Below, one piece after another: positions 1 to 7,585 of a stretch of 60,291 bases of DNA. Every line of letters begins with the position of its first letter. Within the stretch, counting starts at the first letter, position 1. The stretch comes from Oscillibacter sp. (GTDB taxonomy: Bacteria > Bacillota > Clostridia > Oscillospirales > Oscillospiraceae). The notes under the pieces were generated by a model. That model saw only the letters and a program-made list of their open reading frames with translations. It did no database searches and was not told the DNA's origin. The stretch is taken from positions 1 to 60,291 of the forward strand of contig JAFXQD010000053.1 in assembly GCA_017527365.1 (NCBI GenBank), read 5' to 3'. The translations under genes were made by a program, and so were the position numbers.

Positions 1-78
1 CAAAGCCGCGACCGGCTGCGGAGGCTGTAGCGCGCTGGTGAAGCAGTTGATGGAGTTCCAGCTTGTAGCAGCCAATGT
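1..78. other. Window-edge sequence of unclear origin
   Basis: This stretch should encode the C-terminus of citX on the minus strand, because the citX frame enters it from the right, but that frame stops at its inner edge. None of the three minus-strand frames shows a CitX tail or the start of a CitG domain that I recognise. Its composition is less G/C-biased at third positions than the neighbouring genes. It may be a chimeric or error-rich contig end; I assign no gene. Confidence 0.4.
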
Positions 79-510
79 TCACCGAGCTGTTTGGCGCAAG
101 CTACCGCTACAGCGGCGCGGGCGTTCGCGCTCCAGCTTCGCGCCGTCCGGCGACAATACGTCCATGTCGAACAGCCGCCCGATTTCGCCGTAATCCTCTA
201 TTTCCTGCGCAAGCGCCTTTAACGTTTTCGCGTCCGCGTCCGCGACGTACAAGCCCTCGCAACCTGACGGCGCGTCAAGCGTTTCCGCATGGACGAATTG
301 CTTTCGCAGACGCGCAAGCTGTCCGCGCAGGCGCGCCTCGCCGATGAGAAAGCCCCGCCGTATCAGCGGGCTGTTTTTGATTGGCCCCGCGATGTTCATG
401 CCGAACGATACCAGCGGCATTTTGTATTCTTTTAGCAGTTCCGTTTGACGCATTGCGCGGCGTTCCCGCGCTTCCAGCATTTCCGCAAGCGTGATTTCCC
501 TTTCTCTCAT
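79..510 (-). pseudogene. citX: CitX, apo-citrate lyase phosphoribosyl-dephospho-CoA transferase (C-terminus disrupted)
   Basis: CitX attaches the 2'-(5''-phosphoribosyl)-3'-dephospho-CoA prosthetic group to the acyl carrier subunit CitD, so it activates citrate lyase in the cytoplasm. Seen: the family segments PLVSF, GPIKNSPLIRRGF and GRLFDMDVLSPDG, the last close to the conserved FDIDVL region, all in the expected order. An ATG four codons upstream is possible, but its own GGAGGA codons form the Shine-Dalgarno site for the ATG at 508-510, which I take as the start. It is the last gene of the cit operon. Odd: after PRRC the frame runs into an unrelated tail and stops, so the usual cysteine/histidine-containing C-terminus is missing. 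This is either a frameshift, a real truncation or an assembly artefact at the window edge. Confidence 0.75.
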
Positions 511-525
511 ATGTCCTCCCATACA

Positions 526-556
526 GGGAAAAGCCGCCCGGAATGAGCGGCTTTCC
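526..556 (-). terminator. Hairpin between citF and citX
   Basis: An inverted repeat of about 11 base pairs (GGGAAA-AGCCGC against GCGGCTTTCCC, one bulged A) lies in the gap between citF and citX. It lacks a long T-run on the minus strand, so it may be a partial terminator or an RNA-stability element that lowers citX expression relative to the lyase subunits. Confidence 0.5.
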
Positions 557-577
557 CTGATTTATCGCGGGTTGCGG

Positions 578-2140
578 TTAGTCCTCAAACTTGAACTCTT
601 TCGCCTCGCGCACAACGTCCATAATCGTGCCGTCGCGGGCTTCGATAATGCCCACGACGCGCTCGCCGAACTCCACCTTGCGCGGCTCGCCCACGATGGA
701 ATAAGCAATATCGCGCAGTTCCTCGATGGTTTTCAGCGGGACTTTGCCGCAAGCCTTCAAGGCTTCCAAGATGTCCTGACGCGCCGGGTTGACCGCCACG
801 CCGTAATCCGTCACAACCACGTCGATGGATTCGCCGGGGGTCGTGACGGTGGTCACGTCCGTGCAAATGGCGGGAATGCGCCCCTGCAAGAGCGGGCAAA
901 TCACGATAGCGCATTTTGCGCCTTGGGCGGTGTCGGGGTGCCCGCCCTGCGCCCCGGTAATCATGCCATCGGAGCCGACGACGACATTGCAATTAAAGTG
1001 CACGTCCACTTCCAGCGACGCCAGCACGACGTAATCCAGCTTATTGACGAACGCGCCCTTGTTCAACGGGTTCGCGTAGGCTCCCGCCGTAATGCGGTGG
1101 TGGTTGACGTTGCGCAGATTCGCCACGGCGTCAAGGTCGAAGTCCTGCACGTCCAGCATGACCCGCGCCATGCCGTCGTCAAGGAGCTTGCACATAGCCT
1201 TGGTCAGGCCGCCCACGCCGAAGCCCATTTTAATATTGCGCTCGCGCATAATCTCCGCAAGGTACTGCGTGGAGGCAATCGACGCGCCGCCGACGCCCGT
1301 CTGATAGGAAAAGCCGTCCTTGAACCACGGCGTGTTCACGACAACGTCCGTGCAATACTGCGCCATAAGGAGCTTGCGCTGGTCGGTCGTCGGCTTGGCC
1401 GCGCCCGTGGCGATTTTCGACGGTATGCCGATTTCGTCCACGACTACCACGTAGTCAATTTTCGTCTGGGAGATATGCGCGGGAAGGTTCGGGTACGGCA
1501 CGAGGCAGTCCGTGATAGCCACGCAGTAATTGGCGTGGTTGCCGTCCACGATGGCGTAGGACAGCACGCCGCAGTCCGCCTTGCCGCCGATTCCGCGGCA
1601 GTTGCCGTAATCGTCGCAGGTGGGGGAGCCGATAAAGGCGATGTCAATCTTGCTTTCGCCGGTGGTAATGGCGCGGACGCGCCCGCCGTGGGAACGCATG
1701 ATAGCAAGCCCTTTGAGCTTGCCCTTGGAAATCGACTCGCCGATTTTCCCGCGCACGCCGGAAGATTCAATATTTGTAATCGTGCCGTCCTCAATCATGG
1801 GGACAAGCGGGTCGTGGGCTTTGCCGAGGGAGCTTGCGCAGATGGTGATGTCCTTCAAGCCCATGGCGTGAATTTCCTTCATGACCATGTTCACGATAAG
1901 GTCGCCCTCGCGGAAATGGTGGTGGAAGGAGACGGTCATGCCGTCATGGGCGCCGCACTTCTCCAACGCCTCCCGAATGCTTTTCAGGAGCTTGCTGTGG
2001 CGGTTGTCCATAACGGGACGGATGGAAGGCCCGGCTTTCGTGAAAATTTTGCCTTCCTTGTAGAAGTTGCCCTGAAACGGCTCCTTGCCCGTGATTTTCA
2101 GGATTTCATCGGGAATCTCTCTGCCGACAGCGTTAATCAT
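578..2140 (-). CDS. citF: Citrate lyase alpha subunit (citrate:acetyl-ACP transferase)
   Basis: CitF swaps citrate for the acetyl group on the CitD prosthetic group, giving citryl-ACP and acetate, the first half of citrate cleavage to acetate and oxaloacetate. The 520-residue product has the usual family length and CoA-transferase-type glycine-rich segments (GVGGASIAST, GFGVGGLTKAM, GAQGGHPDTAQGAKC). A longer open frame begins upstream, but the ATG at 2138-2140 follows an AAGAAAGGGGGCGGG ribosome site and gives the family N-terminus MINAVGREIP. It sits 16 bases after citE in a transporter-citD-citE-citF-citX order. Large frames on the opposite strand are shadows. Confidence 0.97.
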   Translation of the reverse strand: MINAVGREIPDEILKITGKEPFQGNFYKEGKIFTKAGPSIRPVMDNRHSKLLKSIREALEKCGAHDGMTVSFHHHFREGDLIVNMVMKEIHAMGLKDITICASSLGKAHDPLVPMIEDGTITNIESSGVRGKIGESISKGKLKGLAIMRSHGGRVRAITTGESKIDIAFIGSPTCDDYGNCRGIGGKADCGVLSYAIVDGNHANYCVAITDCLVPYPNLPAHISQTKIDYVVVVDEIGIPSKIATGAAKPTTDQRKLLMAQYCTDVVVNTPWFKDGFSYQTGVGGASIASTQYLAEIMRERNIKMGFGVGGLTKAMCKLLDDGMARVMLDVQDFDLDAVANLRNVNHHRITAGAYANPLNKGAFVNKLDYVVLASLEVDVHFNCNVVVGSDGMITGAQGGHPDTAQGAKCAIVICPLLQGRIPAICTDVTTVTTPGESIDVVVTDYGVAVNPARQDILEALKACGKVPLKTIEELRDIAYSIVGEPRKVEFGERVVGIIEARDGTIMDVVREAKEFKFED

Positions 2141-2156
2141 ATTCCCGCCCCCTTTC

Positions 2157-3059
2157 TTACAGTTCCCCGTCGTAGACGCCGGACGCTTTCGCAAGCGCAA
2201 GCGTCCGCTTGGCGCCGTCGTAGAAAGCGATGTCAATCATCTTGCCGTCCACGGTAAAGACGCCGATTCCCTGCGCCTTCTTCTCGTCGATTTCGCGCAC
2301 GACCTTCTCGGCGAAAATGATTTCCTTGGGCTTGGGGGTGTAAATCTCGTGGACAATGGGAATCTGCCGGGGGTTGATGATGGACTTGCCGTCAAAGCCC
2401 ATGTCGTGGATAATCTGCACTTCCCTGCGGAAGCCTTCCATGTCGTCAAGGTTGGTGTGCACGGTGTCGAAGCACTGCACCCCGGCGGCGCGGGCGGCGA
2501 TAATCATATGCTGGCGGGCGCCCATGAGCTCGACGCCCGTGCCGGAAAGCGTGGTCTGCAAGTCCTTGGTGTAGTCGCCGCCGGAGAGGGCGATACCGAA
2601 GAGGCGTTCCGAACTGGAACAAATCGCGCCCGCGTTCAACACGCCCTTGGCGGATTCCAGCGCGGCGATAATCAGGATTTTGCCCTTGGGAATGCCAAAT
2701 TCCTGCTCGGCGCTGTCAATGGCCTGTTCGACCATTTCCACGTCCTTGGGTGTCTCGGTCTTGGGGAGGCGGATGGAATCGCAGCCGCCCGCGACGGCGC
2801 AGCGGATGTCCTCTCGCCACAGCCCGGTGTCAAGCCCGTTAATGCGCACGACCTTCTCGACGCCCCTGTAGTCGATTTCCTGCAAGGCGTGGTAGAGGGA
2901 ATAGCGGGCGGCGTCCTTCTCCTTTTCGGCTACCGCGTCCTCCAAGTCCAGCATGATGGAATCCGGCTGGTAGATGTAGGGGTCTTTGATAAGTCCGGGT
3001 TTCTGGCAGTTTAGGAACATCATCGTGCGGCGGAGCCGTTTCTTGTTGGGATTGTTCAC
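2157..3059 (-). CDS. citE: Citrate lyase beta subunit (citryl-ACP lyase)
   Basis: CitE cleaves citryl-ACP to oxaloacetate and acetyl-ACP, completing the lyase cycle; it is an HpcH/HpaI-type TIM-barrel enzyme. Seen: RRTMMF near the N-terminus, DSIMLDLEDAV (metal/substrate region), VVRINGLDT and FDGKSIINPRQIP. I place the start at GTG 3057-3059: it overlaps the citD stop as GTGA, and GGGGAGG lies nine bases upstream, which implies translational coupling to citD. The longer frame upstream would overlap citD by about 60 bases without support. The product is 300 residues, a typical CitE length. Confidence 0.96.
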   Translation of the reverse strand: MNNPNKKRLRRTMMFLNCQKPGLIKDPYIYQPDSIMLDLEDAVAEKEKDAARYSLYHALQEIDYRGVEKVVRINGLDTGLWREDIRCAVAGGCDSIRLPKTETPKDVEMVEQAIDSAEQEFGIPKGKILIIAALESAKGVLNAGAICSSSERLFGIALSGGDYTKDLQTTLSGTGVELMGARQHMIIAARAAGVQCFDTVHTNLDDMEGFRREVQIIHDMGFDGKSIINPRQIPIVHEIYTPKPKEIIFAEKVVREIDEKKAQGIGVFTVDGKMIDIAFYDGAKRTLALAKASGVYDGEL

Positions 3060-3355
3060 CGGATGACACCTCCCCACGGAAGATAGCCCTTGTACTCGTT
3101 GGCGCGATAGCAGGCGCACTCCACGCGGGCTTTAATCGTGCAGTCCAGCGCGCCCTTGTCTACCATGCGGATTTTGACGTTCTTCACGCCGAGGCGCTCC
3201 AGCGTCTCCATGGTCACTTTGCGGATTTGGTAGCCGTACTGCCGGATAACCGCGCTTTCCAAGTCGAACTCGACGCCGTTTCCGCCGGGTTCCACTGTCA
3301 CCATGCAGTCGCTTGACTCCAGCGTCCCCGCCACGGCGGGCTTTTTAATTTCCAC
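3056..3355 (-). CDS. citD: Citrate lyase acyl carrier protein (gamma subunit)
   Basis: CitD is the small acyl carrier of the citrate lyase complex and carries the phosphoribosyl-dephospho-CoA group on a serine. The 99-residue product matches the family in length and order: MEIKKPAVAGTLESSD near the N-terminus with Ser14 (or Ser15) as the attachment residue, then NGVEFDLESAVIRQYG, and GALDCTIKARVECACYRA near the end. It lies between the transporter and citE and shares a 4-base GTGA overlap with citE. The ligase gene citC and the citG gene for prosthetic-group synthesis are not in the window. Confidence 0.95.
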   Translation of the reverse strand: MEIKKPAVAGTLESSDCMVTVEPGGNGVEFDLESAVIRQYGYQIRKVTMETLERLGVKNVKIRMVDKGALDCTIKARVECACYRANEYKGYLPWGGVIR

Positions 3356-3433
3356 TGCGTTTCCTCCTCTGTCAGCGGTTTTTCAATGGTTTGAACGGAA
3401 AAGGGGGCGGCTTTGGGCGCCGCCGCTTCCGCG

Positions 3434-3465
3434 CCTTTCCCGCCCTCTTGCGAAGGCGGGAAAGG
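3434..3465 (-). terminator. Hairpin between transporter and citD
   Basis: A strong inverted repeat (CCTTTCCCGCC against GGCGGGAAAGG, ten-base loop) follows the transporter stop on the minus strand. No T-run follows, so it is more likely an RNA-processing or stabilising element, perhaps setting the transporter-to-lyase ratio, than a full terminator. Confidence 0.5.
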
Positions 3466-3474
3466 AAAAGACGT

Positions 3475-4863
3475 TTACAGGGGCATAATGCCGAAGATAA
3501 CGGCGAAAATCATGCAGATGATGGAGAACGCCCAGACGTAGCCGAAGGAAGCCTTGATATGGTCTTTGATGTCAACTTCCGCAAGGCCGACGCCCAGCAG
3601 GGTGGCGGGCACCATGGGGCTAATGAACGTGGCGCAGTTGCGGCACACGACCATAGCGACGGCGACCGGAAGGGCGGCGACGCCGAAGCCTTCCCCTATG
3701 CCAATCATGACGGGGAGCATACCATAGAAATAGCTGTCGGTGTCGAACGCGAGCGCCAGAGGCACGGACAGAATGCCGATGACAATAGGCAGGTGGCGCC
3801 CCAAGAACGCCGGGAGAATCATTTGAATGATTTCCGACATGCAGGTAACGACGCTGGCGACTTCCTCCCCGTCCACGGTGACGGACTTCACCAACACGCC
3901 CATGAGGACAGCCGCGCCCATGAGGGTGGAGCACATCATGAGGGCGGGGGCGGCGTGAAGGTTAATGAGCTTCTTGTGCATATTGGCGCTCATGCCGTAG
4001 TTGACAATCAGCGCGGCGGCGACGCCCAGCATAAACGGGAAGTAGCCGGGATAGTCGTACTTATCCTGCCCAAGGAAGATAAGCAGGAAAATGACGACCA
4101 ATGTAATGCCAAGGTTTACCCAGAACAGTTTCGGGCGGGCTAAATCGTTCTTTTGGGCGGCGTCCTCCGCCGAGGTTTCCACGACGACTTCGCCTTCTTC
4201 CTGCGCCAGCCGCCCGTTCAAGCCCGCGCCCCGGCGCTGTTCCTGTACGCCCGCCAGAACCGCGTGGGCAAGGGAGAGGACAATGCCGAACGCCTGAACG
4301 GGCAGGAGCGTCCGCCAGAGGGAAGAGGGGTCCATTTCCAGCACGGACGCGGCGCGCATAGTCGGCCCCGCCCACGGCATGAGGTTCAGCACGCCCATGG
4401 CCAAAACGGACACGCGAAGAAGCGTCGTCGGGCGCATGTGCATTTTCTTGTAGACGGGGAGCATGGCGGGCACGACAATGCAGAAGGTGGACGCGCCGCC
4501 GCCGTCGAGGTGCCCGATAAGCGCGATAACGGTCGTCATGACGGTGACGCCAATCACGTTGTCGCCGACAAGTTTCATAAGCTTGTCAATGATAACGTCG
4601 AACATCCCGGCGTCGGTCATAATGCCGAAGTATAGGACGCTAAAGACGAACAGGGCGGCGGTCGGGCCTGTGCTGTTGAAGCCGCCCTTAATCAGTTTGG
4701 CGATGTCCGGCAGGGTGTAGTAGCCGCCCAGCACCAGAATAATCGCCAAAATGGAGGGGAACACGATAAACGCGATGCTGGGGAGGGTTTTGCTCTGGAA
4801 GAGCGTCGCAACGATGGCGACGATACATAAAAACCCAAGTATTCCTACAAGAACTTCACTCAT
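3475..4863 (-). CDS. CitMHS-family citrate-metal:cation symporter
   Basis: Integral membrane protein of 462 residues predicted to import citrate, probably as a divalent-metal complex, feeding the adjacent citrate lyase. Seen: about a dozen hydrophobic segments and the CitMHS-type segment GHLDGGGASTF followed by VVPAMLPVYKK, and NLMPWAGPTMRAA. A hydrophilic Arg/Glu-rich loop near residues 210-250 divides two halves. The start ATG at 4861-4863 has GGAG eight bases upstream; an in-frame ATG six codons earlier lacks a site. It is the first gene of the cit operon behind an extended -10 promoter. The metal partner cannot be read from the sequence. Confidence 0.9.
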   Translation of the reverse strand: MSEVLVGILGFLCIVAIVATLFQSKTLPSIAFIVFPSILAIILVLGGYYTLPDIAKLIKGGFNSTGPTAALFVFSVLYFGIMTDAGMFDVIIDKLMKLVGDNVIGVTVMTTVIALIGHLDGGGASTFCIVVPAMLPVYKKMHMRPTTLLRVSVLAMGVLNLMPWAGPTMRAASVLEMDPSSLWRTLLPVQAFGIVLSLAHAVLAGVQEQRRGAGLNGRLAQEEGEVVVETSAEDAAQKNDLARPKLFWVNLGITLVVIFLLIFLGQDKYDYPGYFPFMLGVAAALIVNYGMSANMHKKLINLHAAPALMMCSTLMGAAVLMGVLVKSVTVDGEEVASVVTCMSEIIQMILPAFLGRHLPIVIGILSVPLALAFDTDSYFYGMLPVMIGIGEGFGVAALPVAVAMVVCRNCATFISPMVPATLLGVGLAEVDIKDHIKASFGYVWAFSIICMIFAVIFGIMPL

Positions 4864-4964
4864 ACGCAATCTCCTTTTCATGTTGTCAGGGTCTGCGGCG
4901 CGTCGAAAAGCCGTTCCCGCCCCCTTTCCTTGCTTCCGTCCGCCCGTGCGAAAGATACCTGCTT

Positions 4965-4993
4965 ATCATACCATTGCTTTTCCCCGGTAGCAA
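4965..4993 (-). promoter_or_regulatory. Promoter of the cit operon
   Basis: Minus-strand TTGCTA, a 17-base spacer and TATGAT preceded by TGG (extended -10), about 100 bases before the transporter start. No CitB or catabolite-control site was recognised with confidence. Confidence 0.65.
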
Positions 4994-5083
4994 GCAAAAT
5001 CTCGCGCCGCCTTGACAAATTTTGACCGCGTTTTTAGGCATTTTGTTCACAATTCAAACGCGGGCGCCTTTTCGCGCCGATTT

Positions 5084-5113
5084 GTCATGCTTTCCCGTCC
5101 CGGCGCATAGAAT
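5084..5113 (+). promoter_or_regulatory. Sigma-E-type sporulation promoter for spoIIID
   Basis: GTCATGCT, 14 bases, CATAGAAT. This agrees closely with the mother-cell sigma-E consensus (GTCATATT, 14-base spacing, CATACAAT) and lies about 30 bases before the spoIIID start. In Bacillus, spoIIID is a sigma-E target, so site and gene support each other. Confidence 0.7.
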
Positions 5114-5143
5114 GGGCAAAAAGAGACGGGGGAGTGTTGCCGT

Positions 5144-5392
5144 TTGAAAGGGAACATGGAGGAACGCGCCGAAAGCCTCGCGCTGTACATCATCGAAAAC
5201 CGGACGACCGTCCGCGCCGCCGCCAAGCGGTTCCATGTCAGCAAGTCCACCGTACATAAGGACATCTCGCAGCGCCTGCCGCAGTTCAACCGGAGCCTGT
5301 ACCTGCAAGCCCGCGAAATACTGGACATCAACAAGGCGCAGAGGCATATACGAGGCGGCATTGCCACCCGGCGCAAATACAGGGGCGTATAG
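5144..5392 (+). CDS. spoIIID: Sporulation transcriptional regulator SpoIIID
   Basis: SpoIIID is a small mother-cell DNA-binding protein that activates or represses many sigma-E and sigma-K genes during spore formation. The 82-residue product contains the diagnostic helix-turn-helix VRAAAKRFHVSKSTVHKDI followed by RLP, then AREILDINKAQRHIRGG, and the basic tail ATRRKYRG that contacts DNA in the Bacillus protein. I use TTG at 5144 because GGGGGAG lies nine bases upstream; an ATG at 5156 is possible but has only AAAGGG three bases away. It is transcribed alone from a sigma-E-like promoter, divergent from the cit operon. Confidence 0.95.
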   Translation: MKGNMEERAESLALYIIENRTTVRAAAKRFHVSKSTVHKDISQRLPQFNRSLYLQAREILDINKAQRHIRGGIATRRKYRGV

Positions 5393-5434
5393 GAAATTCG
5401 CAGACATTCCCGGCGCGGCGGCTGAAAATTTTGC

Positions 5435-5463
5435 TTGTATTTTGTCGGAACAGGGCGTATAAT
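5435..5463 (+). promoter_or_regulatory. Promoter of the LCP gene
   Basis: TTGTAT, 17-base spacer, TATAAT. The predicted transcript start lies about 45 bases before the ATG at 5515, which has AAGGAG eight bases upstream, and supports translation of the full arginine-rich N-terminus. Confidence 0.75.
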
Positions 5464-5514
5464 AGGGCTTGCGAAGATTTGGCGACACACGTTGAGAGTT
5501 AAGGAGCGCGCCCT

Positions 5515-6999
5515 ATGCCTGCAAATGACGAACGCGTCCCGCGCAAGCGGGCTTCTTACCATAAGGAACAAGCCCCCCGCCGCGGGCGCCCCCCGAAATG
5601 GGAATACGCGGTCGGTTCCGAACCCGCCCCCAAGCGCGGGCGCCCTCCGAAACGGGAGGGCGCGTCAAGCCGCGGGCGTTCGCGGGAGCGGGCACGCGCC
5701 CCAAGTTCGCGGGAACGCGAACGGACGCCCAAACGCGGGCGCCCGTCGGAGCAGGAGCGCACGGCAAGCCGCAAGCGGGTGCCCGAACGGGGGCAAACGC
5801 AGGGCCGTCGGCGCGCTCCGGAACGGGAGCGCACGGAAACCCGCCGCACGTCGGAACGGAAACGCGCCCCCGCCCGGAGAGCCGCGCCCGGTCGCGGACG
5901 CCCGGCGAACCGGAGACCCGCCGCGCAACGAAAACGCGCCGTCCGCCGCAGACGGGCGGCTCGCGGCGGCTTTGCGGCGATTCTCTCCCGCACCGCCTTG
6001 CTTGTCCTGTTGCTTCTCGCCTTGGGCAAAGTCGGAGACCGCTTTGTTTTCCAAGAGTTGCAAGTCTACCACCCGGACAAGAACGCCGTTTCCGACGAAA
6101 ATCCGGTCGTTCCGCCCGTGGACAAGACGGTTTCCGCAAGCTCGCGCCTGCCGACCCGCGCAACCGTCCCGCAGGAACGCATTGACGCCGCCGCGCCGGA
6201 TACCATCGCCCGGCCGGAGCGCAAGGACGGCTTCTATACTATCCTGCTGGCCGGGGTTGACGACCACAACGGCGGAAGCGACACCGTGATATTTGTCGGC
6301 GTGGACGCGAAAAACAACCGCATTTTCGGCGTCAGCATCCCCCGCGACACGAAAGCGGTTATCAACGGCAAGCCCTATAAGATAAACGCCGCCTATAAAA
6401 TGGGCGGCATGGAGCTTTTGGCGCAAACCGTCTCGGAACAAATGGCCGTTCCCGTCGATTATACTGTAAGGGTTGACTTGGAAGGGTTCGCCGCGCTGAT
6501 TGACGCCGTCGGCGGCGTTGACTTTGACGTTCCGATTGACATGGATTACGAGGACCCGAAGCAAAACCTTGAAATCCACATTTCCAAGGGCTTGCAACAT
6601 CTGGACGGCGAGTCGGCGTTAAAAGTCGTGCGCTTCCGTCACAACAGCGACGGCACGGGCTACGGCGACGAGGACTTGGGGCGTATCCGCACACAGCAGA
6701 ACTTCCTCAGAACCGCCGCGAAAAGCCTGTTGTCCCTCTCCTCTCTCACGAAGCTGGACGATTTCGCCCGGATTTTCCAGAAATACGTCAAAACGGAACT
6801 GACGCTCCCGAATCTGGCTTGGCTGGCGAAAGAAGCCTTTGCCGCGAGAAACGACGGCATTCAGTTCGCCACCCTGCCGGGGACGTGGAAAAGCCCCTAC
6901 ATTTATACCGACCGCCAAGGCGCGCTGGAGCTCATCAACGCGCATTTGAACCCGTACAAAGAGGACAGGACGCTTGAGGACTTGAATTTCCCGTCCTGA
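5515..6999 (+). CDS. LytR-CpsA-Psr (LCP) family protein with arginine-rich, AT-hook-like cytoplasmic arm
   Basis: LCP enzymes transfer lipid-linked anionic glycopolymers such as teichoic acids onto peptidoglycan outside the membrane. Seen: one membrane segment near residues 153-171, then an LCP domain from about 225 with ILLAGVDDHNGGSDTV, VSIPRDT, KINAAYKMGG and VRFRHNSDGTGYGDEDLGRIRTQQ in pieces at the expected positions. Odd: residues 1-150 are extremely Arg/Pro-rich and contain RGRP cores at 23-26, 41-44, 74-77 and 127-130, two of them as RGRPPK. This resembles DNA-binding AT-hooks and would face the cytoplasm. Promoter and ribosome site support the long form. Nucleic-acid binding by the arm is an inference; an electrostatic membrane or polymer contact is the alternative. 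Confidence 0.92.
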   Translation: MPANDERVPRKRASYHKEQAPRRGRPPKWEYAVGSEPAPKRGRPPKREGASSRGRSRERARAPSSRERERTPKRGRPSEQERTASRKRVPERGQTQGRRRAPERERTETRRTSERKRAPARRAAPGRGRPANRRPAAQRKRAVRRRRAARGGFAAILSRTALLVLLLLALGKVGDRFVFQELQVYHPDKNAVSDENPVVPPVDKTVSASSRLPTRATVPQERIDAAAPDTIARPERKDGFYTILLAGVDDHNGGSDTVIFVGVDAKNNRIFGVSIPRDTKAVINGKPYKINAAYKMGGMELLAQTVSEQMAVPVDYTVRVDLEGFAALIDAVGGVDFDVPIDMDYEDPKQNLEIHISKGLQHLDGESALKVVRFRHNSDGTGYGDEDLGRIRTQQNFLRTAAKSLLSLSSLTKLDDFARIFQKYVKTELTLPNLAWLAKEAFAARNDGIQFATLPGTWKSPYIYTDRQGALELINAHLNPYKEDRTLEDLNFPS

Positions 7000-7050
7000 A
7001 CGGAAGCCGCCGCCCGCCCCGCATGGGGCAAGCGGCGGTTTTCCCGCGAA

Positions 7051-7084
7051 AAAACGCCCGCCCCTCGCGGGACGGGCGTTTTCC
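7051..7084. terminator. Bidirectional terminator between the LCP gene and ferredoxin
   Basis: AAAACGCCCG and CGGGCGTTTT flank a 12-base loop, so a T-run follows the stem on either strand. It can end the LCP transcript and the convergent ferredoxin transcript. Confidence 0.75.
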
Positions 7085-7118
7085 TCCCGGCGGACACGCG
7101 CCGGGTACGATTCCCTGA

Positions 7119-7292
7119 TTATTCCTCCGGGGCAATAGCGCCGTTGGGGCAGGAATCGGCGCAAGAGCCGCAGTCGAGGCAGGCGGCGGGGTCGATTACG
7201 TACTGCTCGTCGCCCTGACTAATCGCTCCGGCGGGGCAAACGTCGGCGCAGGAGCCGCAACTCACGCAAGCGGAAGAAATCTTATAAGCCAT
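7119..7292 (-). CDS. 2[4Fe-4S] ferredoxin
   Basis: Small cytoplasmic electron carrier of 57 residues. It has two classical cluster motifs: CVSCGSCADVCP near residues 9-20 and CLDCGSCADSCPNGA near residues 38-52, each CxxCxxCxxxCP, the hallmark of clostridial-type ferredoxins that serve pyruvate:ferredoxin oxidoreductase and hydrogenase. The ATG follows AGGAGG with eight-base spacing, and a promoter lies just upstream. It is monocistronic and divergent from the ctsR operon; its redox partner is not in the window. Confidence 0.95.
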   Translation of the reverse strand: MAYKISSACVSCGSCADVCPAGAISQGDEQYVIDPAACLDCGSCADSCPNGAIAPEE

Positions 7293-7321
7293 GGTAAAAG
7301 CCTCCTAAAGTTGATAAGCCT

Positions 7322-7349
7322 ATTATAGCGCGGCGGCGGAAAAACGCAA
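7322..7349 (-). promoter_or_regulatory. Promoter of the ferredoxin gene
   Basis: Minus-strand TTGCGT, 16-base spacer and TATAAT, about 30 bases before the ferredoxin start codon. Confidence 0.65.
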
Positions 7350-7460
7350 GAGGGAAAATCAAAAATTTGCGACAAATTTTCGGCAAAAAAGAGGCGAAAT
7401 CGGCGAAACAGGCGGTTTGCTATAACTAACTGACGAGTTTCAACCCGCCGGGGAAAGGAA

Positions 7461-7477
7461 CGTCAAAAAAAGTCAAA
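7461..7477 (+). promoter_or_regulatory. Upstream CtsR box
   Basis: CGTCAAA-AAA-AGTCAAA, a direct heptad repeat matching the CtsR operator (RGTCAAA, three bases, RGTCAAA) except for the first base. It lies 20 bases upstream of the -35 element of the ctsR promoter. Confidence 0.65.
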
Positions 7478-7496
7478 AATATTTTTGCCAAACCCC

Positions 7497-7524
7497 TTGA
7501 CAAACGGAAAAAGGGCGCTATAAT
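7497..7524 (+). promoter_or_regulatory. Promoter of the ctsR-mcsA-clpC operon
   Basis: TTGACA, 16-base spacer, TATAAT, a near-perfect housekeeping promoter flanked on both sides by CtsR boxes, consistent with strong heat or protein-stress induction once CtsR leaves. Confidence 0.85.
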
Positions 7525-7539
7525 AGGCTCCAGAAACAA

Positions 7540-7556
7540 GGTCAAAGACAGTCAAA
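7540..7556 (+). promoter_or_regulatory. CtsR operator over the transcript start
   Basis: GGTCAAA-GAC-AGTCAAA matches the CtsR consensus exactly, including the A at the centre of the spacer. It begins 15 bases after the -10 element, where a bound repressor blocks initiation. A degenerate third heptad (AGTCAGA) follows at 7556-7562. Confidence 0.88.
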
Positions 7557-7585
7557 GTCAGAGACAGAAGAAAGGCGGCGGTTCC

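Noticed and set aside
491..2257. 588-residue plus-strand frame opposite citF
   Set aside because: Shadow of citF: low-complexity His/Arg/Ala composition, no ribosome site and no family pattern, while the minus strand encodes a complete CitF.
5012..5040. TTGACA near 5016 as a housekeeping promoter for spoIIID
   Set aside because: No acceptable -10 lies 16-18 bases downstream; the sigma-E-type site closer to the gene is better.
5435..6600. Several alternative frames over the arginine-rich start of the LCP gene
   Set aside because: All are Arg/Ala/Gly-rich GC artefacts; only the frame from 5515 has promoter, ribosome site and continuation into the LCP domain.
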